Below the pieces are notes generated by a model, which made no database searches, was not told the DNA's origin, and saw only the letters and a program-made list of their open reading frames with translations. Shown here piece after piece: positions 26,281 through 35,074 of a stretch of DNA of 64,000 bases. Position 1 is the first letter of the stretch. The number at the start of each line of letters is the position of its first letter. Source of the stretch: Limnochorda sp. LNt (GTDB lineage: Bacteria; Bacillota; Limnochordia; Limnochordales; Geochordaceae); contig NZ_CP141614.1 of the NCBI RefSeq assembly GCF_035593265.1, forward strand, positions 62,001 to 126,000. Reading direction: 5' to 3'. The position numbers and the translations under genes are program-made.

Positions 26281-26690
26281 TCAACCGCATCATCCTCGTA
26301 GGCCGGGCTGTCCGCGACGCCGAGCTGCGCTACACCGGGTCGGGTGCCGCCGTCACCCGCTTCCGCATCGCGGTGGACAGGCCGTTCACCAACCAGCAGG
26401 GCGAGCGGGAGACGGACTTCATCGACGTGGTCTGCTGGCGCAAGCTGGCCGAGACGGTCGGCGCCTACGTGCGCAAGGGCCGCCTGGTGGGGGTGGACGG
26501 GCGGCTGCAGATCCGCACGTACGAGGATGCCAACGGGGTGCGACGGGTACAGCCGGAGGTGGTGGCCGACCGGGTCTCCTTCCTCGGGCCGCCCGCGCGG
26601 GGCACCGAGGAGGGTGGCGCGGAGCCTGACGACACGGGCTTCGCCGATGACCTGGGCGAGGTGGCTGCCGCCGACGAGCCGCCGTTTTGA
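26277..26690 (+). CDS. ssb: Single-stranded DNA-binding protein
   Basis: 137 residues. The OB-fold begins INRIILVGRAVRDAELRYT and contains FIDVVCWRKLAETV; a Gly/acidic linker leads to the C-terminal tip DEPPF, a variant of the conserved acidic tip that recruits partner proteins. It sits between rpsF and rpsR, the standard Bacillota order, and overlaps rpsF as ATGA. Confidence 0.97.
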   Translation: MINRIILVGRAVRDAELRYTGSGAAVTRFRIAVDRPFTNQQGERETDFIDVVCWRKLAETVGAYVRKGRLVGVDGRLQIRTYEDANGVRRVQPEVVADRVSFLGPPARGTEEGGAEPDDTGFADDLGEVAAADEPPF

Positions 26691-26723
26691 GAGCATCGAC
26701 GAAGGAGAGGGTCGATCGACCCC

Positions 26724-26948
26724 ATGCCCAAGGACAAGAAGCGTCGACGCAAGGTCTGCGCCTTTTGCGTCGACAAGGTCGAGTGGATCGACTACAAGGA
26801 CCCCAATCGCCTGCGCAAGTACATGACGGAGCGGGCCAAGATCCTGCCGCGGCGGATCACGGGCAACTGCGCCCGTCACCAGCGGCAGCTGACCATGGCC
26901 ATCAAGCGGGCTCGCCACCTGGCGTTGCTGCCGTTCGTGGCCGACTGA
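26724..26948 (+). CDS. rpsR: 30S ribosomal protein S18
   Basis: 74 residues, standard length. [37 protein letters not shown] and [20 protein letters not shown] are diagnostic. It retains two N-terminal Cys and one further Cys (C-type, potentially zinc-binding form). A GAAGGAGAGG site precedes it, and an intrinsic terminator follows. Confidence 0.97.
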   Translation: MPKDKKRRRKVCAFCVDKVEWIDYKDPNRLRKYMTERAKILPRRITGNCARHQRQLTMAIKRARHLALLPFVAD

Positions 26949-26982
26949 GACCGCCGCCGCGTCCGCAGGCGGGTGCCGACGG

Positions 26983-27041
26983 AGCGAGGGGCGAGTCAGG
27001 CGTGGCCGGTGTCAGCCAGGCCCTGCTCGCTCCTCGCTTTT
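26983..27041 (+). terminator. Intrinsic terminator after rpsR
   Basis: AGCGAGGGGCGAG (26983-26995) pairs with CTCGCTCCTCGCT (27026-27038) over 13 bp with one G-T wobble, and TTTT ends at 27041. The 30-base loop can form a further TGGC/GCCA hairpin. This ends the rpsF-ssb-rpsR unit. Confidence 0.75.
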
Positions 27042-27127
27042 CCGCGCCCCGCGGGGAGGACCTGGCCCGGACGAGCCGGAACCATGCTGACCCGGGGCCG
27101 CACGGGTGGACGGAGGGTGCCAGCGCG

Positions 27128-27457
27128 ATGGAAGAGCCCGCAGCCGGCCGAACCGACGGGGAGTGGGCCAAGAACCTCCGCGCCATCGAGCACCTGAAGG
27201 CCGAGATGGCGGCGGCTCTGGCCAATCTGTACCGCGCCATGCTGCGCGCCAGTGACGAGGCCGTGACGGAGGCGTTGGCGGCCCTCGTCATCGCAGGGTA
27301 TCTCCTGGCCAGGCGGCTCGGCATCAGTCCGGCCCGGCTCGACATGAAGATCGAGACGCGCCTTCGCACCACCATGGCCCAGGGACACGAGTTGGAGCAG
27401 TGGTACGGCGACTTCACCGCGCTGTACCGCCACTTCCAGGGAGGGACACGCCGATAA
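27128..27457 (+). CDS. MazG-like family protein
   Basis: 109 residues, all helical. LKAEMAAALANLYRAMLR, LAALVIAGYLLARRLGI and HELEQWYGDFTALYRHF match the small MazG-like proteins found in this neighbourhood in many clostridia. These are distantly related to nucleotide pyrophosphohydrolases, but the acidic metal-binding motif is not clearly complete here. ATG 27128 has GGAGGGTG about 9 bases upstream. It overlaps the likely start of the next gene. Role unknown. Confidence 0.75.
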   Translation: MEEPAAGRTDGEWAKNLRAIEHLKAEMAAALANLYRAMLRASDEAVTEALAALVIAGYLLARRLGISPARLDMKIETRLRTTMAQGHELEQWYGDFTALYRHFQGGTRR

Positions 27458-28395
27458 CCGCCTCGTCGTCACCCGAACGTGTCCGGGTACGTCGCCTGAC
27501 GGAGGGCGGCCTGCTGGCGGCCGTCACCGTCGTCTTGGGCTGGCTGTCGCTGTACGTGCCGTACCTGATCGTCGTGCTGCCGGCGCCGATGGCGCTGCTG
27601 GTCTACCGCCACGGGGTGACGGCGGCCATCAGTGCCTGGGTGGTGGCGGCGATCCTGTCGGGCGTGCTGCTGGGCGGCCTGGGAGCGGTGCTCTTGCTGA
27701 TCCCGTCGGGACTTACCGGCCTGTCGCTGGGCATGGCGCTGCACGCCGGATGGCCCCCGGGTCGGGTGCTGGCCGCCGCGGTGGCCGGCGCCACCCTGGC
27801 CACGCTGTTGAGCCTGGGGCTCTCCTTCGCGCTGGTGGGGATCGACCCCATCGAGCGGCTCTTCACCGTCTACGAGGAGGGGATGCAGGGGGCGGTCTCC
27901 CTCTACGGCCGGCTGGGCCTCCCGGCGGAGCAGCTGGAGATGGCCCAGGCCCAGCTCCAGGCGACCCTGGAGCTGATGCGGGTGCTGCTGCCCGTGTTGC
28001 TGCTGTCGAGCGCCCTGGTCAGCGCGCTGGTCAACCACTGGGCCGCGCGGGCGGTGCTGGTGCGCCTGGGCGAGCGCATCGCCTGGTTCGAGCCCTTCGC
28101 CCGCTGGCGCTCGACGCCGTTGGCGCCGGCGCTGGTGGCGGCCGGGCTGCTGGTAGGCATGGTGGCGGGGGCGCATCCCTGGGTCGGTGTGGCCGCGGCC
28201 AATCTCTCCTTCGCCGGCGCCGTCATCGCGTTCGTGCAGGGACTCTCCCTGGTCTGGTTCTGGTTCGACCGGGCGGGCCTGGCCAAGGGCTTTCGCCTGT
28301 TGCTGGTATTGCTGGTACTGTGGCTTCCCATCGCCAACCTCGCTCTGGTGGTGGCCGGGCTCGTCGATCCCTGGTTCAACTTCCGCCGCCTCTAA
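27400..28395 (+). CDS. YybS-like membrane protein (DUF2232)
   Basis: About eight membrane helices over 313-331 residues; the N-terminal RRLTEGGLLAAVTVVLGWL and the central ERLFTVYEEGM region fit the DUF2232/YybS family, usually encoded between rpsR and rplI. The only standard start codon upstream of the first helix is GTG 27400, which overlaps the MazG-like gene by 58 bases and has no good ribosome-binding site. A GGGAGGG element at about 27439-27445 points instead to ATA 27454, overlapping the upstream stop as ATAA. Function unknown; family is thought to be a transporter component. Confidence 0.82.
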   Translation: MVRRLHRAVPPLPGRDTPITASSSPERVRVRRLTEGGLLAAVTVVLGWLSLYVPYLIVVLPAPMALLVYRHGVTAAISAWVVAAILSGVLLGGLGAVLLLIPSGLTGLSLGMALHAGWPPGRVLAAAVAGATLATLLSLGLSFALVGIDPIERLFTVYEEGMQGAVSLYGRLGLPAEQLEMAQAQLQATLELMRVLLPVLLLSSALVSALVNHWAARAVLVRLGERIAWFEPFARWRSTPLAPALVAAGLLVGMVAGAHPWVGVAAANLSFAGAVIAFVQGLSLVWFWFDRAGLAKGFRLLLVLLVLWLPIANLALVVAGLVDPWFNFRRL

Positions 28396-28466
28396 CCCGC
28401 GCCCGGGGGCTTGCGGAGGCGGACCGGGAGTGGCCCGGCACGGGAGATGGAGAGGAGCAGACGGCC

Positions 28467-28934
28467 ATGAAAGTGGTGTTGACCCAGGACGTCAAGGGCG
28501 TCGGCCGCGCCGGTGAGCTGGTGGAGGTGGCCGACGGCTTCGGTCGCAACTATCTCGTGCCCCGGGGGCTGGCCGTGATGGCCACCGGGGGCACCGTCAA
28601 GGCGGTCGAGCACCAGCAGGCGGTCATCCGGCGCAAGCTGGAGAAGGAGCGTGCCGAGGCGGAGAGCCTGGCAGCCAAGCTGCAGGGGGCGCGCGTGGTG
28701 GTGAAGGCGCGGGCCGGCGATGCCGGCCGGCTCTTCGGCTCCGTCACCGCCGCCGACGTGGCCGAGGCGCTCGAACGCGACCTGGGGGTCAAGGTGGACC
28801 GGCGGCGGATCGAGCTGGAGGGCCCCATCAAGAGCCTGGGCGAGCATGCGGTGTCGCTGAGGCTGGCCCCCGGGATCTCGGCGGAGGTCCGGGTCGTGGT
28901 GGAGGCCGCCGACGGCGAGGGGCCGTCTGCATGA
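28467..28934 (+). CDS. rplI: 50S ribosomal protein L9
   Basis: 155 residues. MKVVLTQDVKGVGRAGELVE and DGFGRNYLVPRGLAV mark the N-terminal RNA-binding domain; a long helix leads to the C-terminal domain with GRLFGSVTAADVAEAL. GAGAGGAG precedes the ATG. Its stop overlaps the lonC start as ATGA. Confidence 0.97.
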   Translation: MKVVLTQDVKGVGRAGELVEVADGFGRNYLVPRGLAVMATGGTVKAVEHQQAVIRRKLEKERAEAESLAAKLQGARVVVKARAGDAGRLFGSVTAADVAEALERDLGVKVDRRRIELEGPIKSLGEHAVSLRLAPGISAEVRVVVEAADGEGPSA

Positions 28935-30895
28935 GTCGAGCCCACCTGTCGCCGCCGACTCCGGAGCAGGCCCTCGCGCGGGAGGTCCTGGCCCTGTGGG
29001 ATCGGGCCCGGGAGATCTACGGGCCCGAGCGCCTGGTCCTGATGGCTGCCAAGGTGGGCGTCCTCTCCATGATGCGCTCCTCGGACCTGCGCCAGCAGGT
29101 GACCGCCCTGCTGCGGGTGCTGGAGCAGCGACCGGCCACGCCCGTCGAGGGCGCCGAGGAGGAGCTGGACGCGCTCGTCGCCCGGGCCGAGGAGCGCATC
29201 GCCGACGAGCTGGCGCGCAAGCGGGTCCGCGACGAGATCGAGCGCCAGGTGCACCAGCGGATGCAGCGCCAGCAGGCTCGCTACCTCGAGGAGCTGCGCC
29301 ATCAGATCGCACGGGAGCAGGGCGGTCCCGACAACGCCCATACCCTGCGCAAGTATGCCCAACTGGAGCAGCTGGAGCGCCGCGGGCTGGGCACGTCGCT
29401 GTTGGCCGCGCTGCGGCCCCAGCGCCTCGAGGAGGTGGTCGGCCAGCAGCGGGCCGTACGGGCGCTGTTGGCCAAGCTCGCATCTCCCATGCCCCAGCAC
29501 GTCTTGCTCTACGGTCCGCCGGGGGTCGGCAAGACGACGGTGGCTCGCCTCGTGCTGGAGACGGCCAAGCGTCTGCCCTTCACCCCCTTCTCGGGGGATG
29601 CGCCCTTCGTGGAGGTGGACGGGGCGACGCTGCGGTGGGATCCCCGGGAGGCCTCCAACCCCTTGCTGGGCAGCGTGCACGATCCCATCTACCAGGGTGC
29701 CCGCCGGGACCTGGCCGAGTCGGGGGTGCCGGAGCCCAAGGTGGGGCTCGTGACGGAGGCTCACGGGGGGGTCCTCTTCATCGACGAGATCGGCGAGATG
29801 GACCCGGTGCTCCAGGGCAAGCTCCTCAAGGTGCTGGAGGACCGCCGGGTCTTCTTCGAGTCGGCCTACTACGACCCCCACGACTCCCGGGTGCCGCGAT
29901 ACATCCGCAAGCTGTTCGAGGAGGGGGCGCCTGCGGACTTCATCCTGCTGGGCGCCACCACCCGCAGCCCCCACGACATCAATCCAGCCCTGCGCAGCCG
30001 GTGCGCCGAGGTCTTCTTCGACCCGCTGACGCCGTCGCACATCCGCCAGATCGTTGAGCAGGCGGCCCGACGGGTCGGGCTGGAGCTGGAGGAGCCGGCC
30101 GTCCAGCTGATCGCCGAGCACTCGCCGGACGGGCGCCGGGCCACGGTGCTGCTGGCGGACGCCTGCAGCCTGGCCTTGTCCGAGCGGCTCGGCGTCGACG
30201 GGCAGGTCTCCGTCCCGGCCCAGCCCGGCCCGCGTTATCTCGACGGCCTGCGGGTGAGTGCGGCCCACGTGCAGGAGGCGCTCCGCGCCGCCCGGCTCGT
30301 CTCGCCCTGGCGGGTGCGTGCACGGCCCACGCCCAGGGTGGGGCGGGTGTTGGGGCTGGGAGCGCACGGATTCAGGGGCGTGGTGCTCGAGGTCGAGGCA
30401 GTGGCCCTGCCGGCCCGGACCGCCGGCCAGGGCACGGTGCGCTTCAACGAGGCCGCGGGGAGCATGGCCCGCGACTCGGTCTTCGTCGCCACGTCCCTCG
30501 CCCGTAGCCTGCTGGACGTCGACGTCGCCCAGACCGACCTGCACGTCAACGTGGTGGGCGGTGGGCGCATCGACGGGCCCTCCGCGGGCCTGTCCATCGC
30601 CTGCGCCATCATCAGCGCCTTGCTCGACGTGCCCGCCCGCCAGGACGTGGCCGTCACCGGTGAGCTCTCCCTCTGGGGCGACGTCAAGCCGGTGGGGGCC
30701 ATCGTGGAGAAGGTCTGGGCCGCCCGCGAGAGCGGCATGCGCCAGGTGCTGGTGCCCGCGGACAATCTGGCCGACGTGCCGCCCGAGCTGGCCGGGGAGA
30801 CGGTGCTGGGCGTACACCGCATCGAGGAGGCGCTGGACCTGGTGCTGGGGGGGCCTGCATGGCGAGCGCGGTCGGGACGCGCCTCGTCGGCCTGA
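28931..30895 (+). CDS. lonC: Lon-family ATP-dependent protease LonC (sporulation-lineage type)
   Basis: 654 residues. A non-Lon helical N-terminal region of about 175 residues precedes the AAA+ domain with Walker A GPPGVGKTT (about 195-203) and Walker B GGVLFIDEIGEMD. The C-terminal S16 protease domain has the catalytic Ser in GRIDGPSAGLSIA and the Lys in GDVKPVGAIVEKV. There is no LAN domain, and the protein matches the spore-former LonC type often encoded between rplI and dnaB. It probably degrades regulators in the forespore or under stress; targets are unknown. Start overlaps rplI as ATGA. Confidence 0.88.
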   Translation: MSRAHLSPPTPEQALAREVLALWDRAREIYGPERLVLMAAKVGVLSMMRSSDLRQQVTALLRVLEQRPATPVEGAEEELDALVARAEERIADELARKRVRDEIERQVHQRMQRQQARYLEELRHQIAREQGGPDNAHTLRKYAQLEQLERRGLGTSLLAALRPQRLEEVVGQQRAVRALLAKLASPMPQHVLLYGPPGVGKTTVARLVLETAKRLPFTPFSGDAPFVEVDGATLRWDPREASNPLLGSVHDPIYQGARRDLAESGVPEPKVGLVTEAHGGVLFIDEIGEMDPVLQGKLLKVLEDRRVFFESAYYDPHDSRVPRYIRKLFEEGAPADFILLGATTRSPHDINPALRSRCAEVFFDPLTPSHIRQIVEQAARRVGLELEEPAVQLIAEHSPDGRRATVLLADACSLALSERLGVDGQVSVPAQPGPRYLDGLRVSAAHVQEALRAARLVSPWRVRARPTPRVGRVLGLGAHGFRGVVLEVEAVALPARTAGQGTVRFNEAAGSMARDSVFVATSLARSLLDVDVAQTDLHVNVVGGGRIDGPSAGLSIACAIISALLDVPARQDVAVTGELSLWGDVKPVGAIVEKVWAARESGMRQVLVPADNLADVPPELAGETVLGVHRIEEALDLVLGGPAWRARSGRASSA

Positions 30896-31767
30896 TCGGC
30901 TACCCGGTGGGGCACACGGCATCGCCGGCCATGCACCAGGCGGGCTTCCGCGCGCTGGGGCTCGACTGGTTCTACGTGCCGATGGAGGTCCCGCCGGGCC
31001 TGGTGGGCGATGCGGTGCGGGGGCTGAGGGCCCTGGGCTTCGCAGGGGCCAACGTCACCATCCCCCACAAGCAGGCGGTGCTCGGTCACGTCGATCACCT
31101 GACGTCCGAGGCACGGCGCGTGGGCGCGGTCAACACCCTCTGGATCGACGGGGGCCGCATCGTCGGCCACAACACCGACGTCGCCGGCTTCCGCCAGGCC
31201 GTCGCCCGGGCCTTGCCGGACCTCGACGGGCGGGTGGCCCTGATCCTGGGCGCCGGTGGCGCGGCGCGGGCCGCCATCGCCGCCTGCGTGGGGGCGCCGT
31301 GCGAGCGGGTGGTGGTGGCGGCACGTCGACTCGAGGCGGCCCGGGAGCTGGCCCGTGCCTTCGGCCGGGTGGAGGCGGTCGCCCTGGAGGCGACGAGTCT
31401 CCATCCGTTGCTCGAGTCCGTGGACCTGCTGGTCAACGCCACGCCCCTGGGCATGGCCGGCGTAGGCCAGGGCGAGGCGCTGGTCGAGCTCGCTCCCCCG
31501 GCCCGCCTCGCCCCGGGTGCGGTCGTCATGGACATGGTCTATCGTCCGCTGGATACCCCCCTGCTGCAGGCCGCACGCCAGGCGGGACGGGCGGTGGTGA
31601 CCGGAGCGGCCATGTTGCTCCACCAGGGGACCGCCGCCTTCGAGTTATGGACCGGGCGACCTGCCCCCGTGACGGCCATGGCCCGGGCCCTGGCACGCGA
31701 GCTCGGGGTCCAGGAGCCCGACGAGGCCGGCCTACCGACGCCGCCACAGCCAAAGCACGCCGGGTAA
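30859..31767 (+). CDS. aroE: Shikimate 5-dehydrogenase
   Basis: 302 residues. LIGYPVGHTASPAMHQAGF, the catalytic Lys in GANVTIPHKQAVL and the Asp in GHNTDVAGFRQAV are intact; LILGAGGAARAAIAACVG is the NADP-binding loop. It reduces 3-dehydroshikimate to shikimate. The gene starts 37 bases inside the lonC end, so it is probably cotranscribed. Its 3' end overlaps the convergent permease gene by 36 bases. Confidence 0.95.
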   Translation: MASAVGTRLVGLIGYPVGHTASPAMHQAGFRALGLDWFYVPMEVPPGLVGDAVRGLRALGFAGANVTIPHKQAVLGHVDHLTSEARRVGAVNTLWIDGGRIVGHNTDVAGFRQAVARALPDLDGRVALILGAGGAARAAIAACVGAPCERVVVAARRLEAARELARAFGRVEAVALEATSLHPLLESVDLLVNATPLGMAGVGQGEALVELAPPARLAPGAVVMDMVYRPLDTPLLQAARQAGRAVVTGAAMLLHQGTAAFELWTGRPAPVTAMARALARELGVQEPDEAGLPTPPQPKHAG

Positions 31768-33033
31768 GGTCAGCGTGGCGGCCACCCACAGATCCAGGGG
31801 GTCGATGCGGCGCAGCAGCAAGCCCATGACCGCGGTGGCCGACACCGCCCACGCCCGCGCCGCCCAGGCCTCGGACGGTCGGGTGCGGGCCGCCTCCGGG
31901 GCGCCGAGGACGTGCAGCAACGCCAGCGGCACCACCGAGAAGGGAAGGAAGTGCAGCACCCCGACGCCACGGGCCAGCCAGTCCAGACGGCCGACCCAGG
32001 TGCCCGCGATGGCCACGGCGATGGCCACCATGCCCAGGCGGACCGACGAAGGCCGCCACCCGACGGCCCGGCCGGCGCCCGACGAGCCGCCGGTCAACCA
32101 TCGGGGCAGCAGGCCGTCGGCCCACATGGCCCCGCCGAGCTCCAGCGACGCCAGCATGCTGCCGTTGGCGGACGAGAGGGTGGCCACCAGACCCCCGAGG
32201 GCGACCGCGGCGGCGCCCCCGCGTCCCGCCAGGCGGCGTGCCACCTCGGCCAGCGGGGTCGGGCTGGTGGCCAGGTCGACGTGGTGGACGACGCCGACGC
32301 TGACCGCCATCACCCCCGCGTACAGCGCCGTGACCGCGAGCACGCTGGCGACCATGGCCCGGGGCACGGTGCGCCGCGGGTCCTGGATGGCCCCCGCCGC
32401 CTGCGCCACCATCTCGAAGCCGAGGTAGGAGGTGAAGACGAGCGGAACGGCGTCGAGGACGCCCGGCCACCCGTAGGGGAGCAGCGGCGCGTAAAAGGCG
32501 GGGTCGACCCGGAGGACCCCCGTCAGCATGAAGCCCCCCATCACGATGAGCAGGATGGCCACCGAAAGATTCTGGAGAGCTGACGCCACCCGAGGGCCCA
32601 TCGCGTTGACGGCGGCCACCGCCAGCACGCACGCCGGGGCCGTCAGGTACTCGGGGGCCGTCACGAAGTAGGTCAGGTACCGGGCGAAGCCCAGGCAGTA
32701 GAAGGAGGTCGACAGCCCCATCCCCACCCACAGCTGCCATCCCGCCACGAAGGCTGCCGTGGAGCCCAGCGTGTCACGGATGTAGACGTACGGCCCGCCG
32801 GAGACGGGATGGATGGTGGCCAGGTAGCCGAAGTTGACGGCCAGGACCAGCGCCCCGGCACCCGCGATCACATAGCTTAGGATGGCGCCGGGGCCCGCGT
32901 AGCGGGCTGCGTCGGCCGACAGCGAGAAGATGCCGGCGCCGACCATGGTGCCCACCCCCAGGGCCCATGCGCTGGTGAAGCCCATGGGACGCCGGGGATG
33001 GGTCGGCTGGCCAACCCTCTGGATCGGATGCAT
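31732..33033 (-). CDS. APC family amino acid permease
   Basis: 433 residues with about twelve membrane helices. The first helix carries GVGTMVGAGIFSLSA, the conserved Gly-rich substrate-binding break of APC permeases, and HPVSGGPYVYIRDTLG follows helix 2. The region SYLGFEMVAQAAGAIQDPRRT is also typical. Substrate unknown. It is the only minus-strand gene in this stretch. The start is uncertain: ATG 33033 or the ATG about 48 bases further in; neither has a good ribosome-binding site. Confidence 0.85.
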   Translation of the reverse strand: MHPIQRVGQPTHPRRPMGFTSAWALGVGTMVGAGIFSLSADAARYAGPGAILSYVIAGAGALVLAVNFGYLATIHPVSGGPYVYIRDTLGSTAAFVAGWQLWVGMGLSTSFYCLGFARYLTYFVTAPEYLTAPACVLAVAAVNAMGPRVASALQNLSVAILLIVMGGFMLTGVLRVDPAFYAPLLPYGWPGVLDAVPLVFTSYLGFEMVAQAAGAIQDPRRTVPRAMVASVLAVTALYAGVMAVSVGVVHHVDLATSPTPLAEVARRLAGRGGAAAVALGGLVATLSSANGSMLASLELGGAMWADGLLPRWLTGGSSGAGRAVGWRPSSVRLGMVAIAVAIAGTWVGRLDWLARGVGVLHFLPFSVVPLALLHVLGAPEAARTRPSEAWAARAWAVSATAVMGLLLRRIDPLDLWVAATLTLPGVLWLWRRR

Positions 33034-33104
33034 GCCGGGAGGAGCCTACGTGCGGTCGTGGACGGGCATGTGGGGACCGGCGACGGGAAGGGAGCGAGTG
33101 CGTC

Positions 33105-34238
33105 GTGGCACGGGGTGATCGGCTCAGGCTGGGGCTGCTCTTCGGAGGGCGCTCGGGGGAGCACGCGGTCTCCATCCTCTCGGCCCGGTCGGTGCTGGCC
33201 GCGCTGGATTCGTCGCGCTACGAGGTGACGGCCATCGCGATCGACCGGCGGGGGCGCTGGTACACGGGGGATGACCCGTGGCAGGTGCTGGAGGCGCTGG
33301 CCGCAGGATCGGTCGAGGAGCTCCGCCCGGTGACGGTGGTGCCCCAGCCCGGGCACCCGGCCAATCCTCTCCTCGACGTGGCCTTTCCCCTGCTGCACGG
33401 CCCCCTGGGGGAGGATGGGACCATCCAATCCATCTTCGAGCTGGCCGAGATCCCGTATGTCGGGGCCGGGGTGGCCGCCAGCGCGGTGGGCATGGACAAG
33501 GCGCTGATGAAGGCCGCTTTCCGGGCCGCCGGCCTGCCCATCGTGCCCTATCGAGTCGTCTCCCGCTCCCAGTGGGGCGCCGACCCCGAGGCCGTCGTCC
33601 GGGCCGTCGCCGAGGAGCCGGGCTTTCCCGTCTTCGTCAAGCCTGCCAACCTGGGGTCCAGCGTCGGGGTGGGGCGGGCCGGCGACGCCGGGGAGCTGCG
33701 GGCGGCCATCCAGGAGGCGCTCCGCTACGACCGAAAGGCGCTGGTAGAGGCGTCGGCGGCCCCAGCCCGGGAGATCGAGTGCAGCGTACTGGGGCTCGAC
33801 GAGCCTCGCGTCTCGGTGCCCGGCGAGGTGCAGCCCGGCCGCGAGTTCTACGACTACGAGGCCAAGTATCACGATGCCGGCACCCGTCTCCTGGTGCCGG
33901 CGCCGCTGGAGCCGGAGGTGGAGCGCCGGGTGCGTGAACTGGCCGCCCGTGCCTTCGCGGCCATCGGTTGCGAGGGGATGGCGCGGGTCGACTTCTTCGT
34001 ACGCTCCGGGGGCGAGGTGCTGGTCAACGAGATCAACACCATCCCCGGCTTCACCGCCGTCAGCATGTACCCCCGGCTGTGGGAGGCCTCGGGGCTGCCG
34101 TATCCCCAGCTCCTGGACCGGCTGGTCGAGATCGCCCTGGCGGTGCACGAGGTGCGGCTCGCGATCCGGGCCGCCAACGCGGAGTATCGGCTGGCCGCGC
34201 AGGGAGGGGGGGTGCGGGGGCCGAAGTCCTCCGGCTAG
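33105..34238 (+). CDS. ddl: D-alanine-D-alanine ligase
   Basis: 377 residues, ATP-grasp enzyme making the D-Ala-D-Ala end of the peptidoglycan stem. LGLLFGGRSGEHAVSILSA, HGPLGEDGTIQ, FVKPANLGSSVGVGR and EINTIPGFTAVSMYP are diagnostic, and REFYDYEAKY carries the Tyr found in D-Ala-D-Ala (rather than D-lactate) ligases. The GTG start has AAGGGAG about 11 bases upstream. A basic tail of about 20 residues follows the domain. Confidence 0.94.
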   Translation: MARGDRLRLGLLFGGRSGEHAVSILSARSVLAALDSSRYEVTAIAIDRRGRWYTGDDPWQVLEALAAGSVEELRPVTVVPQPGHPANPLLDVAFPLLHGPLGEDGTIQSIFELAEIPYVGAGVAASAVGMDKALMKAAFRAAGLPIVPYRVVSRSQWGADPEAVVRAVAEEPGFPVFVKPANLGSSVGVGRAGDAGELRAAIQEALRYDRKALVEASAAPAREIECSVLGLDEPRVSVPGEVQPGREFYDYEAKYHDAGTRLLVPAPLEPEVERRVRELAARAFAAIGCEGMARVDFFVRSGGEVLVNEINTIPGFTAVSMYPRLWEASGLPYPQLLDRLVEIALAVHEVRLAIRAANAEYRLAAQGGGVRGPKSSG

Positions 34239-34243
34239 CCGGG

Positions 34244-35074
34244 GTGAGCGCAACGAGGATGGCGCGTCGGCGGGTTCGCATCGAGTGCACATCGGCCGGC
34301 CGTCGCTACCTGCCCGTGGCCGAGGAGCTCGTGGAGCTGTATGCGCCGCGGGTCGGCTGGCAGGGCGTGGCGGCGTGGCTCGTGCTGCGAGTGGCCGCGG
34401 AGCGGGGCGAAGCCGTCGGCGACGAGGAGCCTGCCTCCTTCGTGGCGAGACGCCTGGGGTTGACGCCGCTGGAGGCGGCCGAGGCCCTGCGGCGCCTCAC
34501 CCTCTACCGGCTGGTAGAGGAGACGGCGGACCATGCCGTCCGCGTGCTGGAGCCCCTGAGCGCGGCCGAGTTCGCCCGGTCCTTCGGAGAGGGGCCCCCA
34601 CCTGAGCTGTCGCAGGAGACGGAGGCGGGCCGGGCCGAGCCCGCGGCCACCTCCGAGCCGGCGGGCGCGGAGGCGTCGGCCTCCATGCCGACCGACCTGC
34701 GGGGCGTCCTGGAGTGGTACCACCGCCGCATCGGCCTCATCAGCGACAGCCAGGCCGAGCGGCTCCAGGAGTGGATCACGCAGCGGGGGATGACGACCGA
34801 CGTGGTGGCCCTGGCCATCGAGCAGGCGGCCAGGTCCGCGGAGTACGCCAGCTTCAGCTATCTGGAGGGCATCTTGCGCAACTGGTACAACCAGGGCGTG
34901 CGGACGTGGGCCGACGTGCTGCGGCGGCCGCATCTGGCCACGGTGCTCGGCGCGTCGCGGTCGGCGGAGCGCTCGGATGCCCCCATGGTCGGCGTGCCCA
35001 ACGCGGATGCCTACCGGCCCATCGATCCCGAGCGGGTCCGCCGCATCAAGGAGCTGTACGGCCATGGTGGATGA
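34244..35074 (+). CDS. dnaD: DnaD-like replication initiation protein
   Basis: 276 residues. The N-terminal part resembles a winged helix (LVELYAPRVGWQGVAAWLVL), then an Ala/Pro-rich linker, then a DnaB_2/DnaD domain with YHRRIGLISDSQAERLQEW and FSYLEGILRNWYNQGVRTW, the YxxxIL..W motif region. DnaD proteins help load the helicase in Bacillota, and dnaB follows directly, overlapping by 11 bases. GTG 34244 is taken because the later ATG 34259 directly abuts GAGG. It could equally be called a DnaB-II-type loader. Confidence 0.85.
   Translation: MSATRMARRRVRIECTSAGRRYLPVAEELVELYAPRVGWQGVAAWLVLRVAAERGEAVGDEEPASFVARRLGLTPLEAAEALRRLTLYRLVEETADHAVRVLEPLSAAEFARSFGEGPPPELSQETEAGRAEPAATSEPAGAEASASMPTDLRGVLEWYHRRIGLISDSQAERLQEWITQRGMTTDVVALAIEQAARSAEYASFSYLEGILRNWYNQGVRTWADVLRRPHLATVLGASRSAERSDAPMVGVPNADAYRPIDPERVRRIKELYGHGG

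Noticed and set aside
28550-30922. 790-codon minus-strand open frame opposite rplI and lonC
   Set aside because: It mirrors the codon pattern of rplI and lonC and has no recognisable domain or start context.
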